A stretch of DNA of 64,000 bases, taken from Actinobacillus sp. GY-402 (GTDB taxonomy: Bacteria; Pseudomonadota; Gammaproteobacteria; Enterobacterales; Pasteurellaceae). The notes below the pieces were generated by a model. It worked only from the letters and a program-made list of their open reading frames with translations, had not been told where the DNA came from and searched no databases. The number at the start of each line of letters is the position of its first letter. Position 1 is the stretch's first letter. The DNA is taken from positions 248,001-312,000 of the forward strand of contig NZ_CP062137.1 of assembly GCF_014843355.1 (NCBI RefSeq), read 5' to 3'. Position numbers and translations under genes: made by a program. This document shows positions 46,427-57,290 of this stretch, piece after piece.

Positions 46427-47314
46427 ATGAAAATCGGATTTATCGGTCTTGGTATTATGGGGAAACCAATGAGTAAAAACCTGATTAAAGCGGGGTATTC
46501 ATTGGTTGTTTCGGATTTAAACAAATCTTCAGTGGACGAATTGGTTGCCGCTGGTGCGGAAGCCGCTGCGACGGCAAAAGAAGTGGCATCCAAATCGGAT
46601 ATAGTTATTACTATGCTACCGAATTCGCCTCATGTTAAATCGGCTGTTTTGGGCGAAAACGGCGTGCTTGAAGGGGCTAAACCGGGTTTGGTTTTAATTG
46701 ATATGAGCTCTATTGCGCCGTTGGCAAGTCGGGAGATTTATGCCGAATTAGAGAAAAAAGGGATCGATATGCTTGATGCGCCGGTAAGCGGCGGTGAGCC
46801 GAAAGCAATTGACGGTACTTTATCCGTGATGGTCGGCGGTAAAAAAGAAGTCTTTGATAAATATTATGATGTGATGAAAGCCATGGCGGGTTCCGTCGTT
46901 TATACCGGTGAAATCGGCGCAGGAAACGTTACTAAACTGGCTAATCAAGTGATTGTGGCGTTGAACATCGCTGCGATGGCGGAAGCATTTATGTTGGCCA
47001 CTAAAGCCGGCGTAGATCCCGAATTAGTTTATCAGGCGATTCGCGGCGGTTTAGCGGGAAGTACCGTATTGGACGCAAAAGCACCGATGGTATTGGATCG
47101 CAATTTCAAACCGGGCTTTCGGATTGACTTACATATCAAAGACTTAGCTAATGCGTTGGATACTTCCCGCAGTGTCGGTGCTAATGTTCCGTTAACTTCC
47201 GTGGTTATGGAAATGATGCAGGCATTGCGTTCGGCAGGTGACGATAAATTGGATCACAGTGCGTTGGCTCGCTATTATGAACGTCTGACCGGTACGGAAA
47301 TCAAACGGTTCTAG
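46427..47314 (+). CDS. garR: Tartronate semialdehyde reductase
   Basis: Beta-hydroxyacid dehydrogenase of 295 residues, reducing tartronate semialdehyde to D-glycerate with NAD(P)H. GFIGLGIMGKPMSKNLIKAG binds the cofactor, LDAPVSGGEPKA the substrate, and the catalytic Lys lies in AGNVTKLANQ. RBS AGAGGAG. Located 38 bp after garL. Confidence 0.95.
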   Translation: MKIGFIGLGIMGKPMSKNLIKAGYSLVVSDLNKSSVDELVAAGAEAAATAKEVASKSDIVITMLPNSPHVKSAVLGENGVLEGAKPGLVLIDMSSIAPLASREIYAELEKKGIDMLDAPVSGGEPKAIDGTLSVMVGGKKEVFDKYYDVMKAMAGSVVYTGEIGAGNVTKLANQVIVALNIAAMAEAFMLATKAGVDPELVYQAIRGGLAGSTVLDAKAPMVLDRNFKPGFRIDLHIKDLANALDTSRSVGANVPLTSVVMEMMQALRSAGDDKLDHSALARYYERLTGTEIKRF

Positions 47315-47449
47315 CTGTTCTTTAATTGGGGTGTTTACGCACCCCGATTTTGATTGAATTGACCTCATTTAAAATCTAAAATCGCAAAGTCAGCCGTTTG
47401 AGGAATATTTACTTTTTTAAATGTGATTATTCGTACGGAGCAAATGGAT

Positions 47450-48586
47450 ATGAAAATTGTTATTGCACCTGATTCTTACAAAGAAAGCCTTTCAGCAATG
47501 GAAGTGGCGAACACTATTGAACGAGGATTTAAATCTGTTTTTCCCGATGCTGATTATGTAAAGATTCCCGTTGCGGATGGTGGGGAAGGAACGGTGGATA
47601 CGCTGATTGAGGCGATGAACGGGCGGAAAGTAACATTGAATGTTGTCGGGGCTTTGGGCGGATCACAGCCTGCATTTTTCGGCATTTCGGAGGATAAGCG
47701 GACAGCATTTATTGAGGTTGCCGCCGCTTGCGGGCTTGAGCAGGTGCCGTTAGATAAACGAAATCCTCTCATCACTACTACTTATGGCGTCGGCGAGCTG
47801 ATTCTTGCCGCTTTAGATTTAGGCACTCGACATTTTATTATCGGTTTGGGAGGCAGTGCTACGAATGACGGCGGTGTAGGTATGCTGCAGGCATTAGGCG
47901 CAAAATTCCTTGATAATGCCGGTAAATCGTTAGGCTACGGCGGGGCGGAATTATCCCGATTAGATAAGATTGACATTTCCGGTTTGGATTGTCGTTTAAA
48001 CGATTGTCGCTTTGAGATCGCTTGTGATGTCACCAATCCTTTAGTAGGTGAAAAAGGCGCATCTGCCGTATTCGGTCCGCAAAAAGGCGCAACGCCGGAA
48101 ATGGTCGGAATCTTGGACATGGCGTTATCTCATTACGGAAATATCATCGAACGGGATTTTGGCATTGCGGTAAAAAATTTAGCCGGCGCCGGTGCGGCCG
48201 GCGGATTAGGGGCGGCATTTGCAGCATTTCTGAACGGTTCGTTAAAAAGCGGAATTGGGATTATCGCCAAACTGTTGGATCTTGAAGGTAAAATGCAAAA
48301 TGCGGATTTGGTTATTACCGGTGAAGGTCGTATTGATTATCAAAGCGTTAACGGTAAAGTCCCGGTAGGCGTTGCCATGACGGCGAAAAAATTTAATCTT
48401 CCCGTCATTTGTATTGCCGGCAGTTTAGGCAAGGATGTTCAAGTCGTTTATGATTTCGGCATTGATGCCGTGTTCAGCGTATTAACCAAGGTTTGTACAT
48501 TGCCCGAAGCGCTTTCCGAAGCGGAGCAAAATTTAGAAATTACGGCGCGCAATATCGCAGTAACCTTAAAAATGAAATTGTCATAA
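47450..48586 (+). CDS. garK: Glycerate 2-kinase
   Basis: Kinase of 378 residues making 2-phosphoglycerate from glycerate, the entry to glycolysis for glucarate and galactarate carbon. MKIVIAPDSYKESLSAMEVA and VADGGEGT are the family start blocks; GLGGSATNDGGVGMLQALGA and ITGEGRID follow. Two ATGs compete; 47,450 is preferred because GGAG is 9 nt upstream and the product then matches E. coli GarK from residue 1. Confidence 0.94.
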   Translation: MKIVIAPDSYKESLSAMEVANTIERGFKSVFPDADYVKIPVADGGEGTVDTLIEAMNGRKVTLNVVGALGGSQPAFFGISEDKRTAFIEVAAACGLEQVPLDKRNPLITTTYGVGELILAALDLGTRHFIIGLGGSATNDGGVGMLQALGAKFLDNAGKSLGYGGAELSRLDKIDISGLDCRLNDCRFEIACDVTNPLVGEKGASAVFGPQKGATPEMVGILDMALSHYGNIIERDFGIAVKNLAGAGAAGGLGAAFAAFLNGSLKSGIGIIAKLLDLEGKMQNADLVITGEGRIDYQSVNGKVPVGVAMTAKKFNLPVICIAGSLGKDVQVVYDFGIDAVFSVLTKVCTLPEALSEAEQNLEITARNIAVTLKMKLS

Positions 48587-48598
48587 GAGAGAACATGT

Positions 48599-49750
48599 AT
48601 GGCGGTTTACCTGTTAGATGAAAAGTTAGCACAAAAAATTGTTCAGCGAACCATGGAGATTATTGATTGTAATATCAACATCATGGATGCTAAGGGCAAA
48701 ATTATCGCCAGCGGTGATCTGAACCGAATAGGTGAAGTGCATGACGGCGCCTTATTGGCTTTGTCGCAGGGTCGCATTGTAGATATTGATGAAGCGGTGA
48801 TTCATAGTCTGCACGGTGTCAGACCGGGGGTGAATTTCCCCCTGCGTATTGACGGCGAAATTATCGGCGTCATCGGATTAACCGGCGAGCCTACCAGCTT
48901 GAAAGAGTTCGGGAAATTGGTATGTATGACGGCGGAAATGATGCTGGAACAAGCCCGCTTATTCAACGTGCTGGCGCAGGATACCCGTCTGAAAGAAGAA
49001 CTGATTTTGAATTTAATTAATTCCGATACGGTCACCCAAAGTATGGTGGAATGGGCCAATCGGCTCGGTGTGGATTTATCGGTTCCCCGCGTTGCCTGTA
49101 TCATTGAAGTGGATAGCGCGGTTTTAGGGATAAACCGGGCGCGGGAAGAACTCCAGAATCTTCAGCAATTATTAAAAGTCCCCGACCGAAATAATCTCAT
49201 CGCCATTCTTTCCTTAACGGAATTAGTGATTTTAAAACCGGCGTTTAATTCTCTGGGACGTTGGGATCCGTCCTATCAGCTTGAACGCATCAAACAATTG
49301 CTGGAACGGGTAAATGAAAACGTCCGAAACAGCATCAGAATTTCCTTGGGCAATTATTTCCCGACGGAAAACGGTATTTCCCTTTCCTATCACACCGCCA
49401 AAACCACCTTAAAAATCGGCAAATCCCGACTGCCGAAACAACGGGTTTATAATTATCAGGAGCTTATTTTGCCCGTTTTGCTTAATCAATTAAAAGACGG
49501 TTGGCAAAAAGAAGAATTGGAGCGTCCGCTGAAAAAGCTCAAATTAGCGGACAATAATCACGTATTGGTTAAAACCTTATTTGCCTGGTTTGAAAATAAT
49601 ATGCAAACCATTGCCACGGCTAAAGCGCTTTACATACACCGAAATACCCTTGAATATCGGCTGAATAAAATATCCGATTTAACCGGATTGGATTTAAACA
49701 GCACGGATGCCCGTTTTCTGCTTTATATGGCGTTACACGTGGTTTCCTAG
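48599..49750 (+). CDS. cdaR: Sugar diacid regulator CdaR
   Basis: Transcription activator of 383 residues for glucarate, galactarate and glycerate genes. N-terminal diacid-recognition domain (about 5-135; IDCNINIMDAKGKIIASGDL, GVIGLTGEP), a GGDEF-like middle, and a C-terminal PucR-type helix-turn-helix (TAKALYIHRNTLEYRLNKIS). Fourth gene of the gar operon, so it is expressed with part of its own regulon. Confidence 0.95.
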   Translation: MAVYLLDEKLAQKIVQRTMEIIDCNINIMDAKGKIIASGDLNRIGEVHDGALLALSQGRIVDIDEAVIHSLHGVRPGVNFPLRIDGEIIGVIGLTGEPTSLKEFGKLVCMTAEMMLEQARLFNVLAQDTRLKEELILNLINSDTVTQSMVEWANRLGVDLSVPRVACIIEVDSAVLGINRAREELQNLQQLLKVPDRNNLIAILSLTELVILKPAFNSLGRWDPSYQLERIKQLLERVNENVRNSIRISLGNYFPTENGISLSYHTAKTTLKIGKSRLPKQRVYNYQELILPVLLNQLKDGWQKEELERPLKKLKLADNNHVLVKTLFAWFENNMQTIATAKALYIHRNTLEYRLNKISDLTGLDLNSTDARFLLYMALHVVS

Positions 49751-49773
49751 CCTTTCATTTGCCGCCGAATAAC

Positions 49774-49806
49774 AAAAATGACCGCAAAAGTGCGGTCAAA
49801 TTTTTG
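49774..49806. terminator. Bidirectional terminator between cdaR and garD
   Basis: TGACCGCA-AAAG-TGCGGTCA with A run before and T run after, one arm containing the uptake signal AAGTGCGGT; it separates two convergent operons. Confidence 0.88.
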
Positions 49807-49817
49807 TGAGTTTTTTA

Positions 49818-51371
49818 TCAGGTCACCGGCGCCGGATTAAAAACGGAAAGCTGATTATACAAGCCCCATTTGTCCGACCAGGTTTTCTTGCGACCGCTCG
49901 CCACTTCGATGATTTCATGGAAAATACGCCAGCCTACCTGTTCGATGGTTTCTTTCCCCGTCGCAATGGTGCCGGTGTCGATGTCCATTAAATCGAACCA
50001 ACGCTCGGCAAGATCGGTACGGGTCGCCAATTTAATTACCGGCACCGCTTTAAGGCCGTAAGGCGTTCCCCGCCCGGTGGTAAATAATTGCACCGTGATG
50101 CCGGAAGCCAGTTGTTGAGTGCCGCAAACGAAATCGCTGGCGGGCGTTGCCGCATAGATTAAACCCTTTTTGGTCGGGCGTTGGCCCGGTGAAAGTACTT
50201 CGACAATGTTGCCAGAACCGGATTTTGCGATGGAACCCAACGCCTTTTCCACCACATTCGCCAACCCGCCTTTTTTATTGCCCGGCGACGGGTTGGCGCT
50301 GCGATCCGTTTGACCCATGGCAAGATATTCGTCATACCATTTCATTTCTTCGAGCAATCGTTTTCCGACTTCAACGGTTTCCGCTCTCGGCGTTAATAAG
50401 TGAATGGCGTCGCGGACTTCCGTCACTTCGGAGAACATAAAGGTTGCGCCGGCACGAACCAGTAAATCGGCGGCAAAGCCCACCGCCGGATTCGCCGTTA
50501 CGCCGGAGAACGCGTCACTGCCGCCGCATTGTCCGCCCACGACTAAATCGGAGACCGGGCAGGTTTCGCGCTTGCGTTGATTCAGTTTTTCCAGATGTCG
50601 TTTCGCCGTATCGAGAATCGCTTTCACCATGGATTCAAAACCGACATGTCGTTCGTCTTGCAGGCTGGTGACGGTGGCCTCTTCCAATTTAATGGGATAA
50701 GTGTCGACCGTGCCTTCCAGCAAGCGTTGCGGCTGCAATTTTTCGCAACCTAATCCGATAACCATAATTTCGCCGCCGAAGTTCGGATTTAACGCAATAT
50801 TGTGGATGGTTCGAATCGGTACGATAGCGGCGGGCGCATTAATGGCAACGCCGCAACCGTAAAGGTGGGTTAAGCCGACCACGCCGTCAACGTTCGGATA
50901 ATGGGGCAATAATTCTTTTTCGATAAGATTAACGACATAATCCACCACGCCGGCGACGCAATGTACGCTGGTGGTAATGCCCAGCATATTTTTGGTGCCG
51001 ACACTGCCGTCTTGATTACGATAACCTTCGAAAGTATAACCTTCCAGCGGTTCGAATTTCGGCGCTTTGCGTGTGGCCAACGGCAGGGTTTCCAGCGGCG
51101 GCGCTTTCGGCAGAACCACCAAAGATTCGTCAATCCAGGCGCCTTGTTTGATGTCTTTTACGGCAAAACCGATGATTTCGCCGTAGCGGATAATTTCGCC
51201 GTCTTTGGCGATATCCGTGAGCGCGACTTTATGCCCTTGCGGAATATGTTCGATTAAGGTTAAACCGTCATCGAACCGCGTACCGGCGGGTAAGCCGTTG
51301 CTGTTCACAATAATGGCGACGTTATCGTCTGAATGCACTTTGATATAAAGCGGTTTTTGTTGCGTTGTCAT
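49818..51371 (-). CDS. garD: Galactarate dehydratase
   Basis: UxaA-family dehydratase of 517 residues, making 5-keto-4-deoxy-D-glucarate from galactarate. N-terminal SAF-like domain ([21 protein letters not shown]), then the long altronate-dehydratase-type region with [18 protein letters not shown] and TTGRGTPYG. The start at 51,371 (GGGGATGGG upstream) yields about the E. coli length; the 53-codon longer frame is unlikely. Convergent with cdaR. Confidence 0.94.
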   Translation of the reverse strand: MTTQQKPLYIKVHSDDNVAIIVNSNGLPAGTRFDDGLTLIEHIPQGHKVALTDIAKDGEIIRYGEIIGFAVKDIKQGAWIDESLVVLPKAPPLETLPLATRKAPKFEPLEGYTFEGYRNQDGSVGTKNMLGITTSVHCVAGVVDYVVNLIEKELLPHYPNVDGVVGLTHLYGCGVAINAPAAIVPIRTIHNIALNPNFGGEIMVIGLGCEKLQPQRLLEGTVDTYPIKLEEATVTSLQDERHVGFESMVKAILDTAKRHLEKLNQRKRETCPVSDLVVGGQCGGSDAFSGVTANPAVGFAADLLVRAGATFMFSEVTEVRDAIHLLTPRAETVEVGKRLLEEMKWYDEYLAMGQTDRSANPSPGNKKGGLANVVEKALGSIAKSGSGNIVEVLSPGQRPTKKGLIYAATPASDFVCGTQQLASGITVQLFTTGRGTPYGLKAVPVIKLATRTDLAERWFDLMDIDTGTIATGKETIEQVGWRIFHEIIEVASGRKKTWSDKWGLYNQLSVFNPAPVT

Positions 51372-51613
51372 AACCCATCCCCACAATTTAAATAAATCAC
51401 TCTTCGACAATGTAATGTATTCCAATGGATAAAACATTATGCAAATGCCTATTTTAAAACCGGATTTGTGGGATTTATTGAAATTTTTACAAGCGGTTTC
51501 AGCGTTAAAAGTGCGGGAGAAATTCGTCAAGTTTTTTCAATTTCGCTAAAAATAGGCTTCTGCAAAATTGAAAAAATCTTTAAAAATTTGACCGCACTTT
51601 ACCTTAATTTTTA

Positions 51614-52465
51614 TTACACAATATCCAAATGCAGGCGAGCCGTCGGACTTGGATAAGCCTTGTTCAGGCGGGAAATTTGCTCCTGGCTTAATTTGAAATC
51701 CAAACAGGCGATATTTTCTTTCATGTGTTGTAGCCGGCCGGCTTTCGGAATGGCAATCATATTCGGTTGGGCCAGCGCGAAGGTCAGCAAAACCTGATAC
51801 GGCGTGCAATTCAGTTCGTCTGCAACGGCATTTACGACGGGGTTTTCGATGAGATTGCGTTGTAATGTTCCCGCCTGCGCCAACGGGCAGTAGGCGATGG
51901 TGGGAATGGCGTGTTTGTCCTGATAAGGCTTCAGAACGTATTCAATTCCGCGCGAACCTAAATGAAACAGAACTTCATTCACTTGGCATTGGTCTCCGTT
52001 CGGTAACGCCAATAATTCTTCCATATCTTCCAGATCGAAATTAGAGACGCCCCAGGCTTTAATTTTACCTTTGGATTTGAGTTGCTCCAGCGCTTCGACG
52101 GTTTCCGCCAGCGGCGTTGAACCGCGCCAATGATACAAATACATGTCCAGATAATCAGTGTTTAATGCCTTCAGCGAAGCGTCGCAGGAACGTTCCATAT
52201 TGCGTTTGTTCGCATTATTGGGTAACACTTTTGACAGCAGATAAACGGATTCGCGCGCATAAGGCGAAATCGCTTCGCCGACAAGTTGCTCGGAACGGCC
52301 GTTGCCGTACATTTCCGCAGTGTCGATAAGGTTAACGCCGTGTTCGATACCGTACCGCAATGCGGCGATTTCTTCCTGACGATAGCGTTCGTTATCGCCC
52401 ATAAACCAAGTTCCCATACCAAGTGCGGTCAATTTATCGCCGTTTTTTAACGTGATTTTTTTCAT
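51614..52465 (-). CDS. Aldo/keto reductase
   Basis: NADPH-type aldo/keto reductase of 283 residues. The catalytic tetrad is visible: Asp and Tyr in GVNLIDTAEMYGNGRSE, Lys in YLLSKVLPNN and His in DMYLYHWRGS. The C-terminus has AIPKAGRLQHMKENI, the cofactor phosphate loop. RBS AGGAG before the ATG at 52,465. It is embedded between garD and a GntP permease, suggesting a role in sugar-acid metabolism, but the substrate is unknown. Confidence 0.88.
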   Translation of the reverse strand: MKKITLKNGDKLTALGMGTWFMGDNERYRQEEIAALRYGIEHGVNLIDTAEMYGNGRSEQLVGEAISPYARESVYLLSKVLPNNANKRNMERSCDASLKALNTDYLDMYLYHWRGSTPLAETVEALEQLKSKGKIKAWGVSNFDLEDMEELLALPNGDQCQVNEVLFHLGSRGIEYVLKPYQDKHAIPTIAYCPLAQAGTLQRNLIENPVVNAVADELNCTPYQVLLTFALAQPNMIAIPKAGRLQHMKENIACLDFKLSQEQISRLNKAYPSPTARLHLDIV

Positions 52466-52544
52466 GGTGTTGTCTCCTGTAAATAAATTTGCCGACATGC
52501 TGTGATGCCGGCAATCAAATTCATGATAGGTGAGTAAATCAGGT

Positions 52545-53930
52545 TTACATAAACATATCAAAAATCAGCACCAAGGCTAAACAAGAGAATGAGCCGATGA
52601 AGGAAACCATTGTTTTGGCCATAAATTGATCTTTGACTTCTTTTAAGCCGTATAAACCGTTGAATACCCAGAATCCGCTGTCATTGAAGTAGCTGAAGGA
52701 TACGGCGCCGGCACAGGTTGACATAGCGACCAATGTCGGATTTAAGCCTAATTGCGGTACGAGTGGTGCGGCTAAAGTTGCGGCGGTGATCAACGCAACG
52801 GTGGCGCTTCCCAGCGCAATACGCATGAGTGCGGCAATAACGAATGGAATCAGAATTCCCGGAATGCCGATAGTCAGCACCGCTTCGCCTAAGGCGTTAC
52901 CGATACCGGCATCGCGTACGACGTAACCTAACGCTCCGCCGGCACCGGTGATGAATAAAATCATGCCTGTGGATTTTACACCGTCTTCAATGGCTTTGTT
53001 GGTTTCCGCTTTAGAAAGACGACGGCCTAAACCGTAAAGGGCAATCAATAGACCGATTATTAAGGCAATGATTGGGTGACCTACGACTTTTAAGAATGCG
53101 CCGACAGCGTTTTCGATTTTTAGGAAATCAACGGTCGTGTTTCCTAAAATCAAAATTAAAGGAATGATAATCGGTGCAAATGACAGCCATGCGCCCGGCA
53201 GGTTTTTGTCTTTGTAAATTTGTTCGACATTTTCAATGGATTTAATGTATTCTTCTTTGAAGTCTTTACGTTCGAAATCGGTGCCGTCTTCATTAGGAAT
53301 CTGGTAGATTTTTTTACCGAGCCACTTGGAATACAGAGTAGACATCACTAAGGTCGGTATCGTTAAGATCATCCCCCAAAGAATCATCATTCCCATATCA
53401 ATATCCAAAATACCGGCAACCGCCAACGGACCCGGAGTCGGCGGAATAAAGACATGCGCCAATTGCAAACCTGTTGCCATTGCCAAACCGAGACCAATCA
53501 CGCTTTTACCCGTCATTCGGGATAGCGATCTGGCAAGCGGAGTTAAAATAATTAAACCGGAATCGGCAAAGACAGGAATGGCCACCACATAGCCGGTTAA
53601 GGCCAACGCCCATTCTTCCTTGGCTTTGCCGATTAATTTGATAATGGAGAACGCCATTTGTTCGGCCGCTCCCGATTTCTCTAAAATCGCGCCCATCATT
53701 ACGCCGAGACCGATAATAATACCGGTACTGCCCAGCGTACTGCCGAATCCTTTAGTGACCGAACTAATCACTTCGGCAAAAGGCAGTCCGCCTATCAGAC
53801 CGGTAGTTAACGAGGCGAGAATTAACGCAACAAAAACATGGATTCTTGTCTTCATTGCCAGTATTAACAGAAGCGCAATACCGGTCGCCAGACCGATAAG
53901 CATTTGCGACATACTTGCTGCGGTTTCCAT
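52545..53930 (-). CDS. GntP-family sugar-acid permease (first)
   Basis: Proton symporter of 461 residues with about 12 helices. GntP features: GIIIGLGVMMGAILEKSGAAE, IPVFADSGLIIL, HVFIPPTPGPLAVAGIL, GAGGALGYV and SYFNDSGFWVFN. Family members carry gluconate or related acids. Position between the aldo/keto reductase and gudD suggests D-glucarate, galactarate or a precursor. RBS AAGGAG before this ATG. Confidence 0.9.
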   Translation of the reverse strand: METAASMSQMLIGLATGIALLLILAMKTRIHVFVALILASLTTGLIGGLPFAEVISSVTKGFGSTLGSTGIIIGLGVMMGAILEKSGAAEQMAFSIIKLIGKAKEEWALALTGYVVAIPVFADSGLIILTPLARSLSRMTGKSVIGLGLAMATGLQLAHVFIPPTPGPLAVAGILDIDMGMMILWGMILTIPTLVMSTLYSKWLGKKIYQIPNEDGTDFERKDFKEEYIKSIENVEQIYKDKNLPGAWLSFAPIIIPLILILGNTTVDFLKIENAVGAFLKVVGHPIIALIIGLLIALYGLGRRLSKAETNKAIEDGVKSTGMILFITGAGGALGYVVRDAGIGNALGEAVLTIGIPGILIPFVIAALMRIALGSATVALITAATLAAPLVPQLGLNPTLVAMSTCAGAVSFSYFNDSGFWVFNGLYGLKEVKDQFMAKTMVSFIGSFSCLALVLIFDMFM

Positions 53931-54072
53931 TTGTTCACTCCTTTACAGAGAATAAATTTGAATGTGATCTCGAATGAACAAAAATACAGGTTAAATCTTC
54001 ATCAGACATCTTTTACAGGTTATCTTGAATATTTAACCCGTCTATTGTTTATACAAAATCGGTATTACGCAC

Positions 54073-55401
54073 TTAACGTACTAAGCAAGGTTTTTTGTTA
54101 TCAAACTTCCAACCCGGAATTAAAAATTGCATTGCCACGGCATCGTCACGAGCGCCTAAACCCATTGATTTGTAAAGTTCGTTGGCTTTCATGACTTGAT
54201 CCATGTCTAATTCAACGCCGAGCCCCGGTTTTTTCGGCACTTCAACCAATCCGCCTTTAATTTGGAACGGTTCTTTGGTTAAGCGTTGGTTGCCTTCCTG
54301 CCAGATCCAATGCGTATCAATGGCGGTAATATGTCCCGGTGCCGCCGCCGCAACATGAGTGAACATGGCCAGTGAAATATCAAAGTGATTATTAGAATGC
54401 GAACCCCAGGTTAAACCCCATTCGTGACACATTTGAGCCACGCGGATAGAGCCCTGCATGGTCCAGAAGTGCGGATCCGCTAACGGAATATCCACGGATT
54501 GTAATGAGATGGTATGTCCCATTTGTCGCCAGTCCGTTGCGATCATATTGGTTGCGGTCGGCAAACCGGTGGCGCGGCGGAATTCCGCCATAATTTCACG
54601 GCCGGAATAACCTTGTTCCGCTCCGCACGGGTCTTCGGCATAAGCCAATACGCCTTTTAATTGTTTACCGATTTTGATGGCTTCATCCAGCGACCACGCG
54701 CCGTTCGGGTCAAGAGTGATACGGGCGTTCGGGAAACGTTTTGCCAGCGCGGTGACCGCTTCGGCTTCTTCAAAACCGTCTAACACACCGCCTTTCAGTT
54801 TGAAATCGTTGAAACCGTATTTTTCATAGGCGGCTTCGGCTAACCGAACCACGGATTCCGGCGTCATCGCCTCTTCATGACGAATACGATACCAATCGCA
54901 CGGATCATTTTCCTGGTTTTGGTAAGCGAGGGTTGTTTTCTTGCGATCGCCGATAAAGAATAAATAACCCAGCATTTCCACCGCATCGCGTTGCTGACCG
55001 TCGCCCAGTAAGGAAGCTACGGTTACGCCTAAAAATTGACCTAATAAATCCAGCATCGCCGCTTCGATGGCGGTAACTACGTGGATGGTGGTGCGCAGGT
55101 CGAAGGTCTGCAAACCGCGTCCGCCGGCATCGCGGTCGTTAAAAGTTTTACGCACCAAATCCATCACGTTTTTGTATTCGCCAAGGGTTTTGCCGATAAC
55201 CAACGGTTTTGCCTCTTCCAAGGTTTGACGAATTTTTTCGCCGCCGGGCACTTCACCGACGCCGGTATTGCCGCTATTGTCTTTTAAAATCACGATATTA
55301 CGGGTGAAATAAGGGCTGTGCGCGCCGCTTAAGTTCAATAACATACTGTCGTGACCGGCAACCGGAATCACTTGCATTTCTGTAATAACTGGAGAACTCA
55401 T
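54073..55401 (-). CDS. gudD: Glucarate dehydratase
   Basis: Enolase-superfamily dehydratase of 442 residues forming 5-keto-4-deoxy-D-glucarate from D-glucarate or L-idarate. Lid and barrel features: [29 protein letters not shown] (KxK base), metal ligands in [18 protein letters not shown] and TNMIATDW, and His in [10 protein letters not shown]. Leftward, probably led by its own promoter with a CRP site at 55,639-55,654. Confidence 0.95.
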   Translation of the reverse strand: MSSPVITEMQVIPVAGHDSMLLNLSGAHSPYFTRNIVILKDNSGNTGVGEVPGGEKIRQTLEEAKPLVIGKTLGEYKNVMDLVRKTFNDRDAGGRGLQTFDLRTTIHVVTAIEAAMLDLLGQFLGVTVASLLGDGQQRDAVEMLGYLFFIGDRKKTTLAYQNQENDPCDWYRIRHEEAMTPESVVRLAEAAYEKYGFNDFKLKGGVLDGFEEAEAVTALAKRFPNARITLDPNGAWSLDEAIKIGKQLKGVLAYAEDPCGAEQGYSGREIMAEFRRATGLPTATNMIATDWRQMGHTISLQSVDIPLADPHFWTMQGSIRVAQMCHEWGLTWGSHSNNHFDISLAMFTHVAAAAPGHITAIDTHWIWQEGNQRLTKEPFQIKGGLVEVPKKPGLGVELDMDQVMKANELYKSMGLGARDDAVAMQFLIPGWKFDNKKPCLVR

Positions 55402-55833
55402 AATAAACCTCTTATTGTTTGACCAAATTGGAAGCGCGGAAAAAACTCTGCAAATTTTGACCGCACTTTGACGGATAATCCGCGTTGAAGCCGGACGCTT
55501 ACGATCCGATTTTCACCCTAGAACACACGGCTTGGGAAATTGCTTGCAGTATATTTAAACCTCGACGTTTTATAATTAGAGAATCTCCCAAATGCGCAAT
55601 TTATAATCGGCGGATGTTTAGGCATGCGCACAATCAAAAGTGATCTTGATCACAAAATTAAAATGATTTCGGAGAAAAAAGAAATAAAATGAACGCTCGA
55701 TATGCGAATCAATGACGATTTTCGGTATGACAAAAACTAAAAACCGGCGGTAAAAGTGCGGTCAAAATTTTCATCGTTTTTTGCGGGGTAAGATTTGCCC
55801 GCCGCCGCGGCAATTGCGGCGGTGGGATGCGGG
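55402..55833. other. gudD upstream region
   Basis: 432 bp without a gene. Contains a CRP site (55,639-55,654), two uptake signals near 55,466 and 55,755, and a G+C-rich inverted repeat CCCGCCGCCGC / GCGGCGGTGGG (55,798-55,826) that may end the permease transcript coming from the right. Confidence 0.6.
55639..55654. promoter_or_regulatory. CRP site upstream of gudD
   Basis: AGTGA-TCTTGA-TCACA differs from the core TGTGA-N6-TCACA by one base and has A-rich flanks on both sides. It is 238 bp upstream of gudD on the leftward strand and implies catabolite control. Confidence 0.65.
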
Positions 55834-57210
55834 TTATAGCAAAATTAAAGAAAGAACGTAAACCGTTAATATTCCGACAATTCCCATAATGAAAGTCAGC
55901 ATACTTTGAGTGCGATATCCTTGTGGCGGCGTCATTCCGGTGAAATTGGTGACCACCCAGAAATAACTGTCGTTGGCGTGGGAAACGCACATAGCACCGG
56001 CGGCGATCGCCATGACGGTTAACGCCGCCGCGATTTCGGTCGTGAGGTTCAGGGCGGTCATCAGAGAATCATCCGCATTGAACATTCCCATAATGGAGGC
56101 GGTGGTGATAATGGCGACGGTCGAACTGCCTTGTGCGGTTTTTAAGATTGCCGAAATAATGAACGGGAAGAAAATCCCCGCCGAACTAATGGCCACTGCG
56201 TTTTGTTTAATGTATTCCACAAAGCCCGCTTCGGTAATCACTTTGCCTAACACGCCGCCGGCGGCGGTGATGAACAGAATCGGGCCGACGATTTTGAGCG
56301 TATCGTTGGTTAAGGTGTCAAATTCGCCGATTTTGCCGGTATTCAGTAGCAAAAAAACGGAGAAAATCACACCGACGGCCAGGGCGATAATCGGATTGCC
56401 TAAAAATTGCAGCAAGACGCCTAATTCTCCTTCGATACCCATGATTTTTCCGGTGGAACCGAGCGCCATAAATAAGATAGGCATGAAAATCGGAGCCAGG
56501 CTTAAAAAGCCGCTCGGCAGTTTACCGTAATGTTCGAGCAATTCTTCATAGCTTTTACTGATAACTTTGTCGCTTTCAGCTTCATCCAATACAATTTTCG
56601 GACCGACGGATTTGGCGAAAAGATAGCTTGCGAACAACACGGGAACGGAAACTACCGCGCCCATCGTCATTACCAGTAAAATATTACCGCTTAATCCCAC
56701 TGCGCCTGCTGCGGCAATCGGGCCGGGTGTGGGCGGAATGAACACGTGCGAGGTATACAAACCGGCACTTAACGCCACCGCCATGCCCACGGGATTGGCG
56801 GCGATTTTTTTATGAATGGCTTCCCGAATCGGATTCAGCACGACGAATCCGCTGTCGCAGAAAACGGGAATGCCCACAACCCAACCCATAATCAGCATGG
56901 CGAGTTCGGGGCGTTTTTGTCCGACTACTTTGACCACCATGTCCGCTAATTTCAGGGCGGCGCCGGTTTTTTCCAATACGGTGCCGATAATGGCGCCGAA
57001 GATAATTACGATACCGATGCTTTTAAAGGTTCCACTGAAGCCGTCCCCGATCAGGCCGGGAATTCTTGCTAAGCCGATACCCGCCACTAACGCGAGGGCG
57101 AGGGAAATGGTCATTAAAGCTAAAAACGGGTGAACTTTGAGCTTTGAAATCAGCAAAATCATAATAATAATGGCAATAACAAAGCAAATAATGAGTGATA
57201 TACCGGTCAT
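55834..57210 (-). CDS. GntP-family sugar-acid permease (second)
   Basis: Symporter of 458 residues with the same family blocks as the gene at 52,545 (GIVIIFGAIIGTVLEKTGAA, GIPVFCDSGFVVLNPI, HVFIPPTPGPIAAAGAVG) but clearly diverged from it. The start at 57,210 follows AAGGAG; the longer frame to 57,345 is not used. A perfect CRP core lies 81 bp upstream. Substrate within the gluconate/glycerate/sugar-acid group not determinable. Confidence 0.9.
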   Translation of the reverse strand: MTGISLIICFVIAIIIMILLISKLKVHPFLALMTISLALALVAGIGLARIPGLIGDGFSGTFKSIGIVIIFGAIIGTVLEKTGAALKLADMVVKVVGQKRPELAMLIMGWVVGIPVFCDSGFVVLNPIREAIHKKIAANPVGMAVALSAGLYTSHVFIPPTPGPIAAAGAVGLSGNILLVMTMGAVVSVPVLFASYLFAKSVGPKIVLDEAESDKVISKSYEELLEHYGKLPSGFLSLAPIFMPILFMALGSTGKIMGIEGELGVLLQFLGNPIIALAVGVIFSVFLLLNTGKIGEFDTLTNDTLKIVGPILFITAAGGVLGKVITEAGFVEYIKQNAVAISSAGIFFPFIISAILKTAQGSSTVAIITTASIMGMFNADDSLMTALNLTTEIAAALTVMAIAAGAMCVSHANDSYFWVVTNFTGMTPPQGYRTQSMLTFIMGIVGILTVYVLSLILL

Positions 57211-57290
57211 AATGGCTACTCCTTTTTTGCAAAATTCCATTATTATCCTAGGTTCGCACTGGAGGAGTTGCAACCGGCATTTCGGTAAAA

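Noticed and set aside
49818..51530. Longer garD (570 residues)
   Set aside because: The extra 53 residues have no family similarity, and the internal ATG has a good ribosome-binding site.
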